This document shows positions 42,770 to 50,161 of a stretch of 64,000 bases of DNA, one piece after another. The stretch covers positions 40,249 through 104,248 of the forward strand of contig SUZG01000007.1 of the NCBI GenBank assembly GCA_015060015.1, given 5' to 3'. The stretch's first letter is position 1; each line of letters starts with the position of its first letter. The position numbers and the translations under genes were made by a program. The notes beneath the pieces are model-generated. The model worked only from the letters and a program-made list of their open reading frames with translations, did not search any database and was not told the DNA's origin. This stretch comes from Rikenellaceae bacterium. Lineage in GTDB: Bacteria; Bacteroidota; Bacteroidia; Bacteroidales; Rikenellaceae.

Positions 42770-42869
42770 TTTACTCGGTTAACTCTACGCAAGTAGGTGG
42801 AAACTGACTTCAAAAAAAACTCTCGTGGTGGGGTATGTGCAACCCGTAATTCCACGAGAGTTTTTTTTT
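42770..42869 (+). ncRNA. Candidate small RNA of about 100 nt
   Basis: It runs from the predicted start near 42770 to the T-run at 42861-42869. The 3' half is an intrinsic terminator with a long stem (AACTCTCGTGG at 42818-42828 against CCACGAGAGTT at 42852-42862) and an inner GGGGT/ACCC step. No convincing short frame is present, because the first ATG lies inside the terminator loop. It might be a regulatory RNA, or an attenuated leader of a lost gene. I do not recognise an Rfam family. Confidence 0.55.
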
Positions 42870-42875
42870 GTTTCA

Positions 42876-43022
42876 GGGGAGTTAGGGAATTTAGGGAAAT
42901 TAAGGAATTTAGAGATGTCGCAACAAAATCACTAAACTCTCTAAACTCACTAACCTCTTTAACTTTTCTAATCTCACAAAACTCCCTAATCTCACTAAAT
43001 TCCCTAAACTCCCTAAATTTTA
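42876..43022. repeat. TTAGGG-type minisatellite hairpin, copy 3
   Basis: GTTAGGGAATTTAGGGAAAT on the left and several CTAAATTCCC/CTAAACTCCC units on the right. As in copies 1 and 2, the right arm is followed by ACCCGAC, here leading into ACAAGGTCGG in place of the MITE-like module. Confidence 0.7.
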
Positions 43023-43100
43023 ACCCGACACAAGGTCGGCTTTTAATTGCTCACGCTCGGCATAGAAAATGAATTTTCTCTGCCCTCGCTTACTCGCAAT

Positions 43101-43131
43101 TTTGAATTTTAAATTTTGAATTGTATATTTG
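43101..43131 (+). promoter_or_regulatory. Promoter of ileS
   Basis: TTTG at 43101-43104, 19 bp, and TATATTTG at 43124-43131. The leader to the ATG at 43214 is about 75 bases; no T-box-like structure is evident. Confidence 0.7.
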
Positions 43132-43213
43132 CACGATTATACCGCTTACCTTTGGTAAGCAAAGCCGACAATCGACTTAAAAACGAAAACAAAATAACAC
43201 AAACTACTCTACT

Positions 43214-46200
43214 ATGAAGTTCAACGAGTACAAAGGCCTCGACCTGGCGAAAATAGCCGATGAGGTATTGAAAAAATGGGATGCAGACGACACTTTCCAC
43301 AAGAGTATCACCACTCGCGAAGGCCACCCCACTTTCGTATTCTATGAGGGTCCTCCCTCGGCCAACGGTATGCCGGGCATACACCACGTTATGGCACGAA
43401 CTATCAAGGATGTCATCTGCCGCTACAAGACACAGCAGGGCTTCCTCGTTCATCGTAAGGCCGGCTGGGATACACACGGCCTGCCCGTAGAGTTGGGCGT
43501 GGAGAAGAAGCTCGGCATCACAAAGGAGGATATCGGTAAGACTATCTCTATCGAGGAGTACAACCGCACCTGCCGTGAGGCCGTGATGGAGTTCACCGAC
43601 GTATGGGAGAACCTCACAAAGCAGATGGGTTACTGGGTGAATATGGACGACCCATACATCACCTACGACAACAAATATATCGAGACCTTGTGGTGGCTCT
43701 TGAAGCAGCTCTACGACAAGGGCTTGCTCTACAAGGGTTACACCATTCAGCCATACTCGCCCGCAGCGGGTACGGGTCTTTCGACTCACGAGCTGAACCA
43801 GCCGGGTTGCTACCGCGATGTGAAGGATACGACTATGGTGGCACAGTTCCGCATCATGGAGCCCAAGGCCGAGATGGAGGGTTGGGGAACACCCGTATTC
43901 CTCGCCTGGACCACTACCCCTTGGACCCTGCCTTCAAACACAGCACTCTGCGTAGGCCCGAAGATTAACTATGTGGCAGTCCGCACCTATAACGGCTACA
44001 CCGGCGAGAAGATTACCGCCGTACTGGCCGAGCCACTGCTCTACACCCACTTCAACAAGAAGGCCGAGGGTATCGCACTGGAAGATTACAAGGCGGGCGA
44101 CAAGCTCATACCTTTCGAGGTTGTGGGTCGCTGGGCAGGCCCCGAGTTGGTGGGTATGCACTACGAGCAGCTTATCCCGTGGGTGAAGCCTGTGGAGGTG
44201 GATGCCGACGGCAACTGGGTAAATGCCGAGGCGAAGGCATTCCGCGTGATTCCGGGCGACTATGTAACCACCGAGGATGGTACGGGTATCGTACATATCG
44301 CACCTACATTCGGTGCCGATGACGCCTTCGTGGCTCGTCAGGCAGGCATTCCGTCACTCTTTATGATAAACAAGCGTGGCGAGACCCGTCCGATGGTCGA
44401 TTTGCAGGGTAAGTTCTACCTCACAGAGGAGTTGGACGACAAGTTCGTCGAGGAGTGCGTGGCTCCCGCCTACAAGGAGTATGAGGGTCGCTGGGTGAAG
44501 AACGCCTATGACCCGCAGTTTACCGTAGATGGTCGTTACGATGAGGCCGCAGCCGCTGCTGCCGAGTCGCTTGACATATATATCTGCCTCTCGTTGAAGG
44601 CTATCAACAAGGCCTTCAAGATTGAGAAGCACGTTCACAACTATCCCCACTGCTGGCGAACAGACAAGCCGGTGCTTTACTATCCGCTTGACTCGTGGTT
44701 TATCCGCACCACAGCCTTGAAGGAGAGAATGATGGAGCTTAACAACACCATCCTCTGGAAGCCCGAATCGACGGGTACGGGCCGCTTCGGCAAGTGGTTG
44801 GAGAACCTGAACGACTGGAACCTCTCGCGTTCTCGTTTCTGGGGTACGCCGCTGCCTATCTGGGCTACGGAGGACCGCACCGAGTTGAAGTGCATAGGCT
44901 CGGTAGAGGAGCTTATCGCCGAGATTGAGAAGAGTATCGAGGCGGGTAATATGACCGAGAACCCGTTCAAGAACTTCAAGGTGGGCGATATGTCGAAGGA
45001 GAACTACTCGGTTGCGAATATCGACCTGCACCGCCCCTATGTCGATTCTATCGTACTCACATCGTCAAAGGGCGAGCCTATGAAGCGTGAAAGCGACCTT
45101 ATCGATGTATGGTTCGACTCGGGTGCTATGCCTTACGCACAGATTCACTATCCGTTTGAGAATGGAGGTGCAGATTTCAGCGAGGTATTCCCCGCCGACT
45201 TCATCGCCGAGGGTGTCGATCAGACTCGTGGCTGGTTCTTCACATTGCACGCCATAGCTACGATGTTGTTCGACTCGGTAGCGTTCAAGAACATCATCTC
45301 GAACGGCTTGGTATTGGACAAGAACGGCAACAAGATGTCGAAGCGTCTGGGCAACGCCGTAGATCCGTTTGAGGTACTCTCGACCTACGGTGCCGATGCC
45401 ACTCGCTGGTATATGATTTCGAACTCGCAGCCGTGGGATAACCTTAAATTTGACAAGGAGGGTGTCGATGAGGTACGTCGTAAGTTCTTCGGCACACTCT
45501 ACAACACATACTCATTCTTCTCACTCTACGCCAATGTGGATGGTTTCACAGGCCGCGAGGAGGAGATTCCCGTTGAGAAGCGTCCCGAGATTGACCGCTG
45601 GATCATCTCGCTGCTGAATACTCTTGTGAAGGATGTTACACGTTATCTCAACGACTACGACCCGACACCCGCAGCACGCGCTATTCAGGAGTTTGTGGGC
45701 GAGAACCTCTCGAACTGGTATGTACGCCTCAACCGCAAGCGTTTCTGGGGCGGCGGTATGAGTGAGGATAAGCTCTCGGCTTACCAGACACTCTACACCT
45801 GTCTTGAAACAGTGGCGAAGCTGTCGGCTCCGTTTGCTCCGTTCATCTCGGACCGCATATTTACAGACCTCAACGCTGTAAGTGGCCGTCACGCGGAGTC
45901 TTCGGTACATATCGCCGACTTCCCCGTAGTTAATCCCGCACTCATCAACACCGAGCTGGAGGAGATGATGGATATAGCACAGAAGGTATCGTCGATGGTA
46001 TTGGCTCTGCGTCGTAAGGTCAATATCAAGGTGCGTCAGCCTCTGACAAAGATTCTCATCCCCGTTCTGGACCAGACGATGGCGGCACATATCGAGGCTG
46101 TGAAGGCTCTCGTGATGGGCGAGGTGAATGTGAAGGATATTGAACTTCTGACCGACACCACAGGCATCATCACAAAGCGTATAAAGCTCAACTTCAAGAA

Positions 46201-46699
46201 CTTCTGCCAGCGTTACGCCAAGTTGGCCAAGCAAATGGCAGCCCTTGCAGCCACCTTCTCGCAGGAGCAGATTGCCCATATTGAGTCGGCCGCAGAGACC
46301 ACATTGGAGATTGACGGCGAGCAGGTTGTAGTGTCGCCTGCCGACTTTGAGATTACCTCGGAGGATATGCCGGGCTGGCTGGTTGCATCGGAGGGTAAGC
46401 TGACCGTAGCTCTCGACATCACCGTTACCGACGAGTTGCGTAGAGAAGGTGTGGCACGCGAGTTGATAAACCGCATACAAAATATCCGCAAGGATTCGGG
46501 CTTTGAGGTTACCGACAAGATTCGCGTGGAGATTGAGCAGAAGGAGATTATAGAGGGTGCTATTGCCCACTTCGCAGACTACATCGCTTCGCAGACGCTG
46601 GCCGTAGAGGTCAAGGCGGTGGCAAGTCCCGAGGGAGGTGTCGTGGTCGATTCGGATGTCGATGACGAGCCTCTGAAGATTGCCGTGACAAAGCTCTAA
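43214..46699 (+). CDS. ileS: Isoleucyl-tRNA synthetase
   Basis: 1161 residues. The class I HIGH motif appears as PGIHHVM in PPSANGMPGIHHVM, and the second motif as NKMSKRLGN. The CP1 editing domain (WTTTPWTLPSNTALCV) and a long C-terminal anticodon-binding region are present. The size and the lack of a clear C-terminal zinc ribbon fit the eukaryote-like, mupirocin-resistant type 2 IleRS, which is common in Bacteroidota (family knowledge). It charges and edits tRNA-Ile. It has its own promoter and stands alone. Confidence 0.96.
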   Translation: MKFNEYKGLDLAKIADEVLKKWDADDTFHKSITTREGHPTFVFYEGPPSANGMPGIHHVMARTIKDVICRYKTQQGFLVHRKAGWDTHGLPVELGVEKKLGITKEDIGKTISIEEYNRTCREAVMEFTDVWENLTKQMGYWVNMDDPYITYDNKYIETLWWLLKQLYDKGLLYKGYTIQPYSPAAGTGLSTHELNQPGCYRDVKDTTMVAQFRIMEPKAEMEGWGTPVFLAWTTTPWTLPSNTALCVGPKINYVAVRTYNGYTGEKITAVLAEPLLYTHFNKKAEGIALEDYKAGDKLIPFEVVGRWAGPELVGMHYEQLIPWVKPVEVDADGNWVNAEAKAFRVIPGDYVTTEDGTGIVHIAPTFGADDAFVARQAGIPSLFMINKRGETRPMVDLQGKFYLTEELDDKFVEECVAPAYKEYEGRWVKNAYDPQFTVDGRYDEAAAAAAESLDIYICLSLKAINKAFKIEKHVHNYPHCWRTDKPVLYYPLDSWFIRTTALKERMMELNNTILWKPESTGTGRFGKWLENLNDWNLSRSRFWGTPLPIWATEDRTELKCIGSVEELIAEIEKSIEAGNMTENPFKNFKVGDMSKENYSVANIDLHRPYVDSIVLTSSKGEPMKRESDLIDVWFDSGAMPYAQIHYPFENGGADFSEVFPADFIAEGVDQTRGWFFTLHAIATMLFDSVAFKNIISNGLVLDKNGNKMSKRLGNAVDPFEVLSTYGADATRWYMISNSQPWDNLKFDKEGVDEVRRKFFGTLYNTYSFFSLYANVDGFTGREEEIPVEKRPEIDRWIISLLNTLVKDVTRYLNDYDPTPAARAIQEFVGENLSNWYVRLNRKRFWGGGMSEDKLSAYQTLYTCLETVAKLSAPFAPFISDRIFTDLNAVSGRHAESSVHIADFPVVNPALINTELEEMMDIAQKVSSMVLALRRKVNIKVRQPLTKILIPVLDQTMAAHIEAVKALVMGEVNVKDIELLTDTTGIITKRIKLNFKNFCQRYAKLAKQMAALAATFSQEQIAHIESAAETTLEIDGEQVVVSPADFEITSEDMPGWLVASEGKLTVALDITVTDELRREGVARELINRIQNIRKDSGFEVTDKIRVEIEQKEIIEGAIAHFADYIASQTLAVEVKAVASPEGGVVVDSDVDDEPLKIAVTKL

Positions 46700-46787
46700 C
46701 GGATAGTGTCTATATTTTTGGTGTAAAGATTTGGTAGTTTGCGAAAATTATCTTATCTTTACACTACAACCCTAAAAGTTTACGACT

Positions 46788-47162
46788 ATGGCAGAAGAGA
46801 GAGTAAGATATAGTGATGCCGAATTGGCGGAGTTCAAGCAGCTTATATTGAAGAAGCTCGAACAGGCACGTGCCGACTATGATCTGTTGCGTGCAAATAT
46901 CGCAAACGATAACGATACGCACGACACCTCGCCCACCTTCAAGGTGCTGGAGGAGGGTGCCGCTACCCTCTCAAAGGAGGAGACGGGTCGTTTGGTGGCT
47001 CACCAGAGCAAGTTTATCCGCAACCTCGAGCTGGCATTGGTGCGTATCGAGAACAAGACCTACGGCATCTGCAAGACCACCGGAAAGCTTATTCCGAAGG
47101 AACGCCTGATGCGTGTACCTCACGCCACAGAGTGCATCGAAGCCAAGGAGGCCCGCAAGTAA
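46788..47162 (+). CDS. DksA/TraR-family regulator with reduced zinc finger
   Basis: 124 residues. A helical N-terminal half (SDAELAEFKQLILKKLEQARADYDLLR) has an acidic loop region (NIANDNDTHDTSP). The C-terminus has the DksA layout YGICKTTGKLIPKERL ... ATECIEAKEARK. Only two of the four zinc Cys of DksA remain (Cys-x2-Thr and Cys-x2-Ala), so zinc binding is doubtful. DksA-type proteins bind in the secondary channel of RNA polymerase and adjust stringent response. A box reading TATCTTTA lies upstream. Confidence 0.85.
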   Translation: MAEERVRYSDAELAEFKQLILKKLEQARADYDLLRANIANDNDTHDTSPTFKVLEEGAATLSKEETGRLVAHQSKFIRNLELALVRIENKTYGICKTTGKLIPKERLMRVPHATECIEAKEARK

Positions 47163-47175
47163 GGGGCATCAGGAG

Positions 47176-47216
47176 GCCACAGGGAGTGAGCCGCAGGGAG
47201 TGAGCCGCAGGGAGCA
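47176..47216. repeat. 14-bp tandem repeat
   Basis: GCCACAGGGAGTGA, GCCGCAGGGAGTGA and GCCGCAGGGAGCA follow in series, 13 bases after the DksA-like stop codon. It is an ordinary short minisatellite; nothing else is visible in this gap apart from the terminator at 47296. Confidence 0.75.
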
Positions 47217-47295
47217 AAGTCACAAGAAGGAGTTGTAGTGGAAAAGCTAACGCGTGCCCCGCAAGTAAGAAAACCGGAAAAATGTGAAAAAATCG

Positions 47296-47324
47296 AAAAG
47301 CCGAGCATAACACTCGGCTTTTTT
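47296..47324 (+). terminator. Terminator of the DksA-like gene
   Basis: AAAAGCCGAG, loop CATAACA, CTCGGCTTTT and further T. It can serve both directions, as the response regulator gene ends convergently at 47386. Confidence 0.85.
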
Positions 47325-47385
47325 GTATCTTCTTCGGAGTTCAGAGGCCACTCCTCCCTGCATCTTTCATCTTTCTTCTTATAAA

Positions 47386-48042
47386 CTACACCTCCACCAG
47401 TCCGTGGCGAATGGCATAGACCACAAGGCTTGCAGAGTTCTTGCAGCCACTCTTTTCGAGGATGTTGGCACGATGCTTATCCACCGTACGCTTTGAGATA
47501 AAGAGTTTATCGGCAATCTCCTGCGTCGATAATCCCTGACATATAGCGACCAGAATCTCAATCTCCCTATCCGACAGACGGTCGGCATCAATAATCTCCT
47601 CGTGGTCATCCCCCGCCAGACGCGTAGAACGCATCGACTGTGACAGAGCCGAGAGCAGCAGCTCGCTGAAATATTCGCCACCCGCACTCACAGTCTCGAC
47701 AGCTGCCACAACCTCGTCAAAGCCCGAATCTTTCAATAGAAAGCCTCTGGCTCCCACCGACACCATGTGCGAATAGTAGGCGTTATCGCCAAACATCGAC
47801 AGCGTGATGACCTTCAGGTCGGGATACCTCTCCAACGCCTTTGCCGTAGTCTCGGCACCATTCATTCCCGGCATAGCGTAATCCATAAAGACTACATCGG
47901 GTCTGACGCTATCGAGCTGCGAGAGGAACTCCTCGCCACTGCCCGCATCGGCCACAACCTCAAAGTCGGGGTGCGACGCCAGCAGCATCTTCATTCCGTA
48001 GCGGAACAGCGAATGGTCATCAACAAGTGCTATACGTATCAT
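47386..48042 (-). CDS. NarL/LuxR-type response regulator
   Basis: 218 residues. The receiver domain (1-120) has the acidic pair in LVDDHS, the phospho-acceptor Asp in VVFMDYAMPG, and Lys in FLLKDSG. The DNA-binding LuxR domain is at about 150-215 (LSDREIEILVAICQGLSTQEIADKLF, SKRTVDKHRANILEKSG). It is co-transcribed with the upstream histidine kinase, with an ATGA overlap. Target genes are not evident; no pseudo-palindromic binding site is apparent in its own promoter region. Confidence 0.93.
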   Translation of the reverse strand: MIRIALVDDHSLFRYGMKMLLASHPDFEVVADAGSGEEFLSQLDSVRPDVVFMDYAMPGMNGAETTAKALERYPDLKVITLSMFGDNAYYSHMVSVGARGFLLKDSGFDEVVAAVETVSAGGEYFSELLLSALSQSMRSTRLAGDDHEEIIDADRLSDREIEILVAICQGLSTQEIADKLFISKRTVDKHRANILEKSGCKNSASLVVYAIRHGLVEV

Positions 48043-49049
48043 CGTCTTTTATCGTTTTTATTGCCTCTTCTCTTTTCGCGTGGCTCGTCGGTAGGCGACG
48101 CCGTAACGTAGCGTGTAGCACCTCGCACATTGACCTTGACCGACGCACGCATACCTTTGCCCTTGCCCGAATGTATATCCAGCTCGCCATTGAGGGAATT
48201 GATGCGTGAGTAGATGTTCGACAGACCCATACCGCAATCCATAACCGCCTGCGGATTAAAGCCACGACCATTGTCGGAGTATTGCAGTTCCAGAACATCG
48301 CCCGACACAGCCAGCGAGAGCCTTATCTCGCTGCATCCGGAGTGCTTCAACGAGTTGTTTATCAACTCACACACCACGCGGTAGATGATAACCTCAATGT
48401 CGGTATCGTAGCGTTCCCCTTTCAGGTTGGTGGCGAACGAAATCTTCACACTATGCAACGACGAGAGGCAGTCGATGAAGGTCTGTATGCCTCGGGCAAG
48501 GCCGAAGTCACTCAAAACGTGCGGCGAGAGGTTGTTCGATATCTCACGCAACGAACGCAGGGCCTCATCCACCACATAACGCGTATTGTTGAAAATCTCC
48601 TGACGCGACTCGTCCATCTCGGTCGTGGCGAGAGCCGAAAGCGATATCTTCGCCGACGAGAGCAGCGGGCCCAGACCATCGTGCAACTCCTTGGCGAAGT
48701 TCGAACGGGTCCTCTCCTCGGCACGCAGCACAGCCATAAGGATACGCTTGTCGGTGAGCTGACGATGACGATTCAGGCGGTCTATATATATAATGAGCTT
48801 GTCGAGCAGCACGATACCCACCGACATACATATCGACACGACGATATCGAACCATTCGAGCTCTATCAGCGGCTCGGGATTGCCATAGCTCATCCACAGC
48901 TGCAACACTCTCTCGCCGACCAGCACCACGAAGCCGATGATGAAGAGTATCCAGATGGAGTTATACTTGGTGACACGCACCAGTCGCACAGCGTAGTACA
49001 TAGCGACACACTGCACGACAATCGACAAATAGAGCAAAATCTGAATCAT
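48039..49049 (-). CDS. Sensor histidine kinase (HisKA_3 type)
   Basis: Start at the ATG at 49049 (a GTG lies one codon before); 336 residues. Three N-terminal membrane helices (about 4-25, 33-53 and 68-88) take the place of a large sensor domain. The phospho-acceptor His is in NFAKELHDGLGPLLSSAK near residue 120. The ATPase domain shows the N box (CELINNSLKHSG), the G1 box (DNGRGFN) and GMGLSNI. It ends in a basic tail (EPREKRRGNKNDKRR). The signal probably comes from the membrane. Its gene overlaps that of the response regulator by 4 bases. Confidence 0.92.
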   Translation of the reverse strand: MIQILLYLSIVVQCVAMYYAVRLVRVTKYNSIWILFIIGFVVLVGERVLQLWMSYGNPEPLIELEWFDIVVSICMSVGIVLLDKLIIYIDRLNRHRQLTDKRILMAVLRAEERTRSNFAKELHDGLGPLLSSAKISLSALATTEMDESRQEIFNNTRYVVDEALRSLREISNNLSPHVLSDFGLARGIQTFIDCLSSLHSVKISFATNLKGERYDTDIEVIIYRVVCELINNSLKHSGCSEIRLSLAVSGDVLELQYSDNGRGFNPQAVMDCGMGLSNIYSRINSLNGELDIHSGKGKGMRASVKVNVRGATRYVTASPTDEPREKRRGNKNDKRR

Positions 49050-49078
49050 CACTGCAAAATTTTATCCGTTATCGGCCT

Positions 49079-49870
49079 CTACTCCCCGCCGAGCAGAGAT
49101 TTAAGCCCCGTGAGCTGTGCGTAGCTCGTCATATCAACCTGCACCGGCACCACCGACACATAGCCGTGTGCCAACGCCCACTCGTCAGTATCGTCCGACT
49201 CCGGCTCATAGTTTGTATAACTGCCTGTGAGCCAGAAATATGGTTTTCCGCGTGGGTCCTCGTGACGGAAGAACTCCTCGGTCCATATACCGCGACACTG
49301 GCGGCATACCCTCACACCGCGAATCTCCTCCAACGCGATGTTCGGCACATTCACATTGAGGCACAGCGGCCGCCCCAGCTCGCTGCCACCCTCCAACACC
49401 GAGGCGATAATCTCGCGGGCGTATTTCTTGGCGGCGGTGAAGTCGGCATCGGCGGCGTGGTCGGTCAGCGACAGACCTATGGCGGGACAGCCGTAGAAGC
49501 TACCCTCGATAGCCGCACCCATCGTGCCCGAATATAACACATTTATAGCCGAGTTGGAGCCGTGGTTGATGCCCGAGATGACCAAATCGACCTTCTCGTC
49601 CTTCAACAGGTTGTCGAAGGCCACCTTCACGCAGTCGGTGGGCGTGCCCGAGAAGGCATAGACCTCGATACCCTCCTCGCAACGCTTCATATCGAGGAAC
49701 AGCGGCTCATACATCGTAATAGCCTGACTGCGGCCACTCTGCACCGTCGCCGGAGCAACGGCAAAGACTCGGCCAAACTCGCGGGCGACCTCTATTGCGG
49801 CCTCAAAACCCGCAGCCGAGAAGCCGTCGTCGTTCGTCACAAAAATCAATCTATCTTTTTTACTCTTCAT
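49079..49870 (-). CDS. surE: 5'/3'-nucleotidase SurE
   Basis: 263 residues. ILVTNDDG-like RLIFVTNDDGFSAAGFEAA opens the protein and carries two metal-binding Asp. SGRSQAITMYEPL, GTPTDCVKVA and LVISGINHGSNSA follow in the SurE order. The enzyme removes phosphate from nucleoside monophosphates and may act in stress survival. It lies 29 bases upstream of the histidine kinase on the same strand and may be in one transcript with it. Confidence 0.94.
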   Translation of the reverse strand: MKSKKDRLIFVTNDDGFSAAGFEAAIEVAREFGRVFAVAPATVQSGRSQAITMYEPLFLDMKRCEEGIEVYAFSGTPTDCVKVAFDNLLKDEKVDLVISGINHGSNSAINVLYSGTMGAAIEGSFYGCPAIGLSLTDHAADADFTAAKKYAREIIASVLEGGSELGRPLCLNVNVPNIALEEIRGVRVCRQCRGIWTEEFFRHEDPRGKPYFWLTGSYTNYEPESDDTDEWALAHGYVSVVPVQVDMTSYAQLTGLKSLLGGE

Positions 49871-49921
49871 ATTCAGATACTTAAATCGCCGAGAGCACGC
49901 AACTACACTCTCTCACGAATA

Positions 49922-49929
49922 CAAAGATA
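49922..49929 (-). promoter_or_regulatory. -7 promoter box for surE and the two-component genes
   Basis: TATCTTTG on the minus strand, 51 bases before the ATG at 49870. The rest of the gap 49871-50161 is AT-rich, with a TACATTTG box on the other strand at 50089-50096. Confidence 0.6.
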
Positions 49930-50161
49930 AAAAAATATTCTTATTTGCAGCAAACGGAAGATTAAAAACGACAGTCAAAAAATCAAAACATATAATATCA
50001 GACCCCCTCTCTTTCGTAAAAATGCAAAATTTAGCACTTTTCTGAATAAAAATTTGAAAAACAGAGAACAACGTAACCTCTTTTTTACTACATTTGTGGA
50101 TATATACGCACAAAAAACGCAGAAAAAAATTATTACTAATCTATAAAACCAACACTTTTTT

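Noticed and set aside
43132..43213. T-box or other riboswitch before ileS
   Set aside because: The leader is only about 75 bases, with no conserved T-box sequence or terminator.
45521..46570. 349-codon frame opposite the end of ileS
   Set aside because: Entirely inside ileS on the other strand, with composition of a shadow frame.
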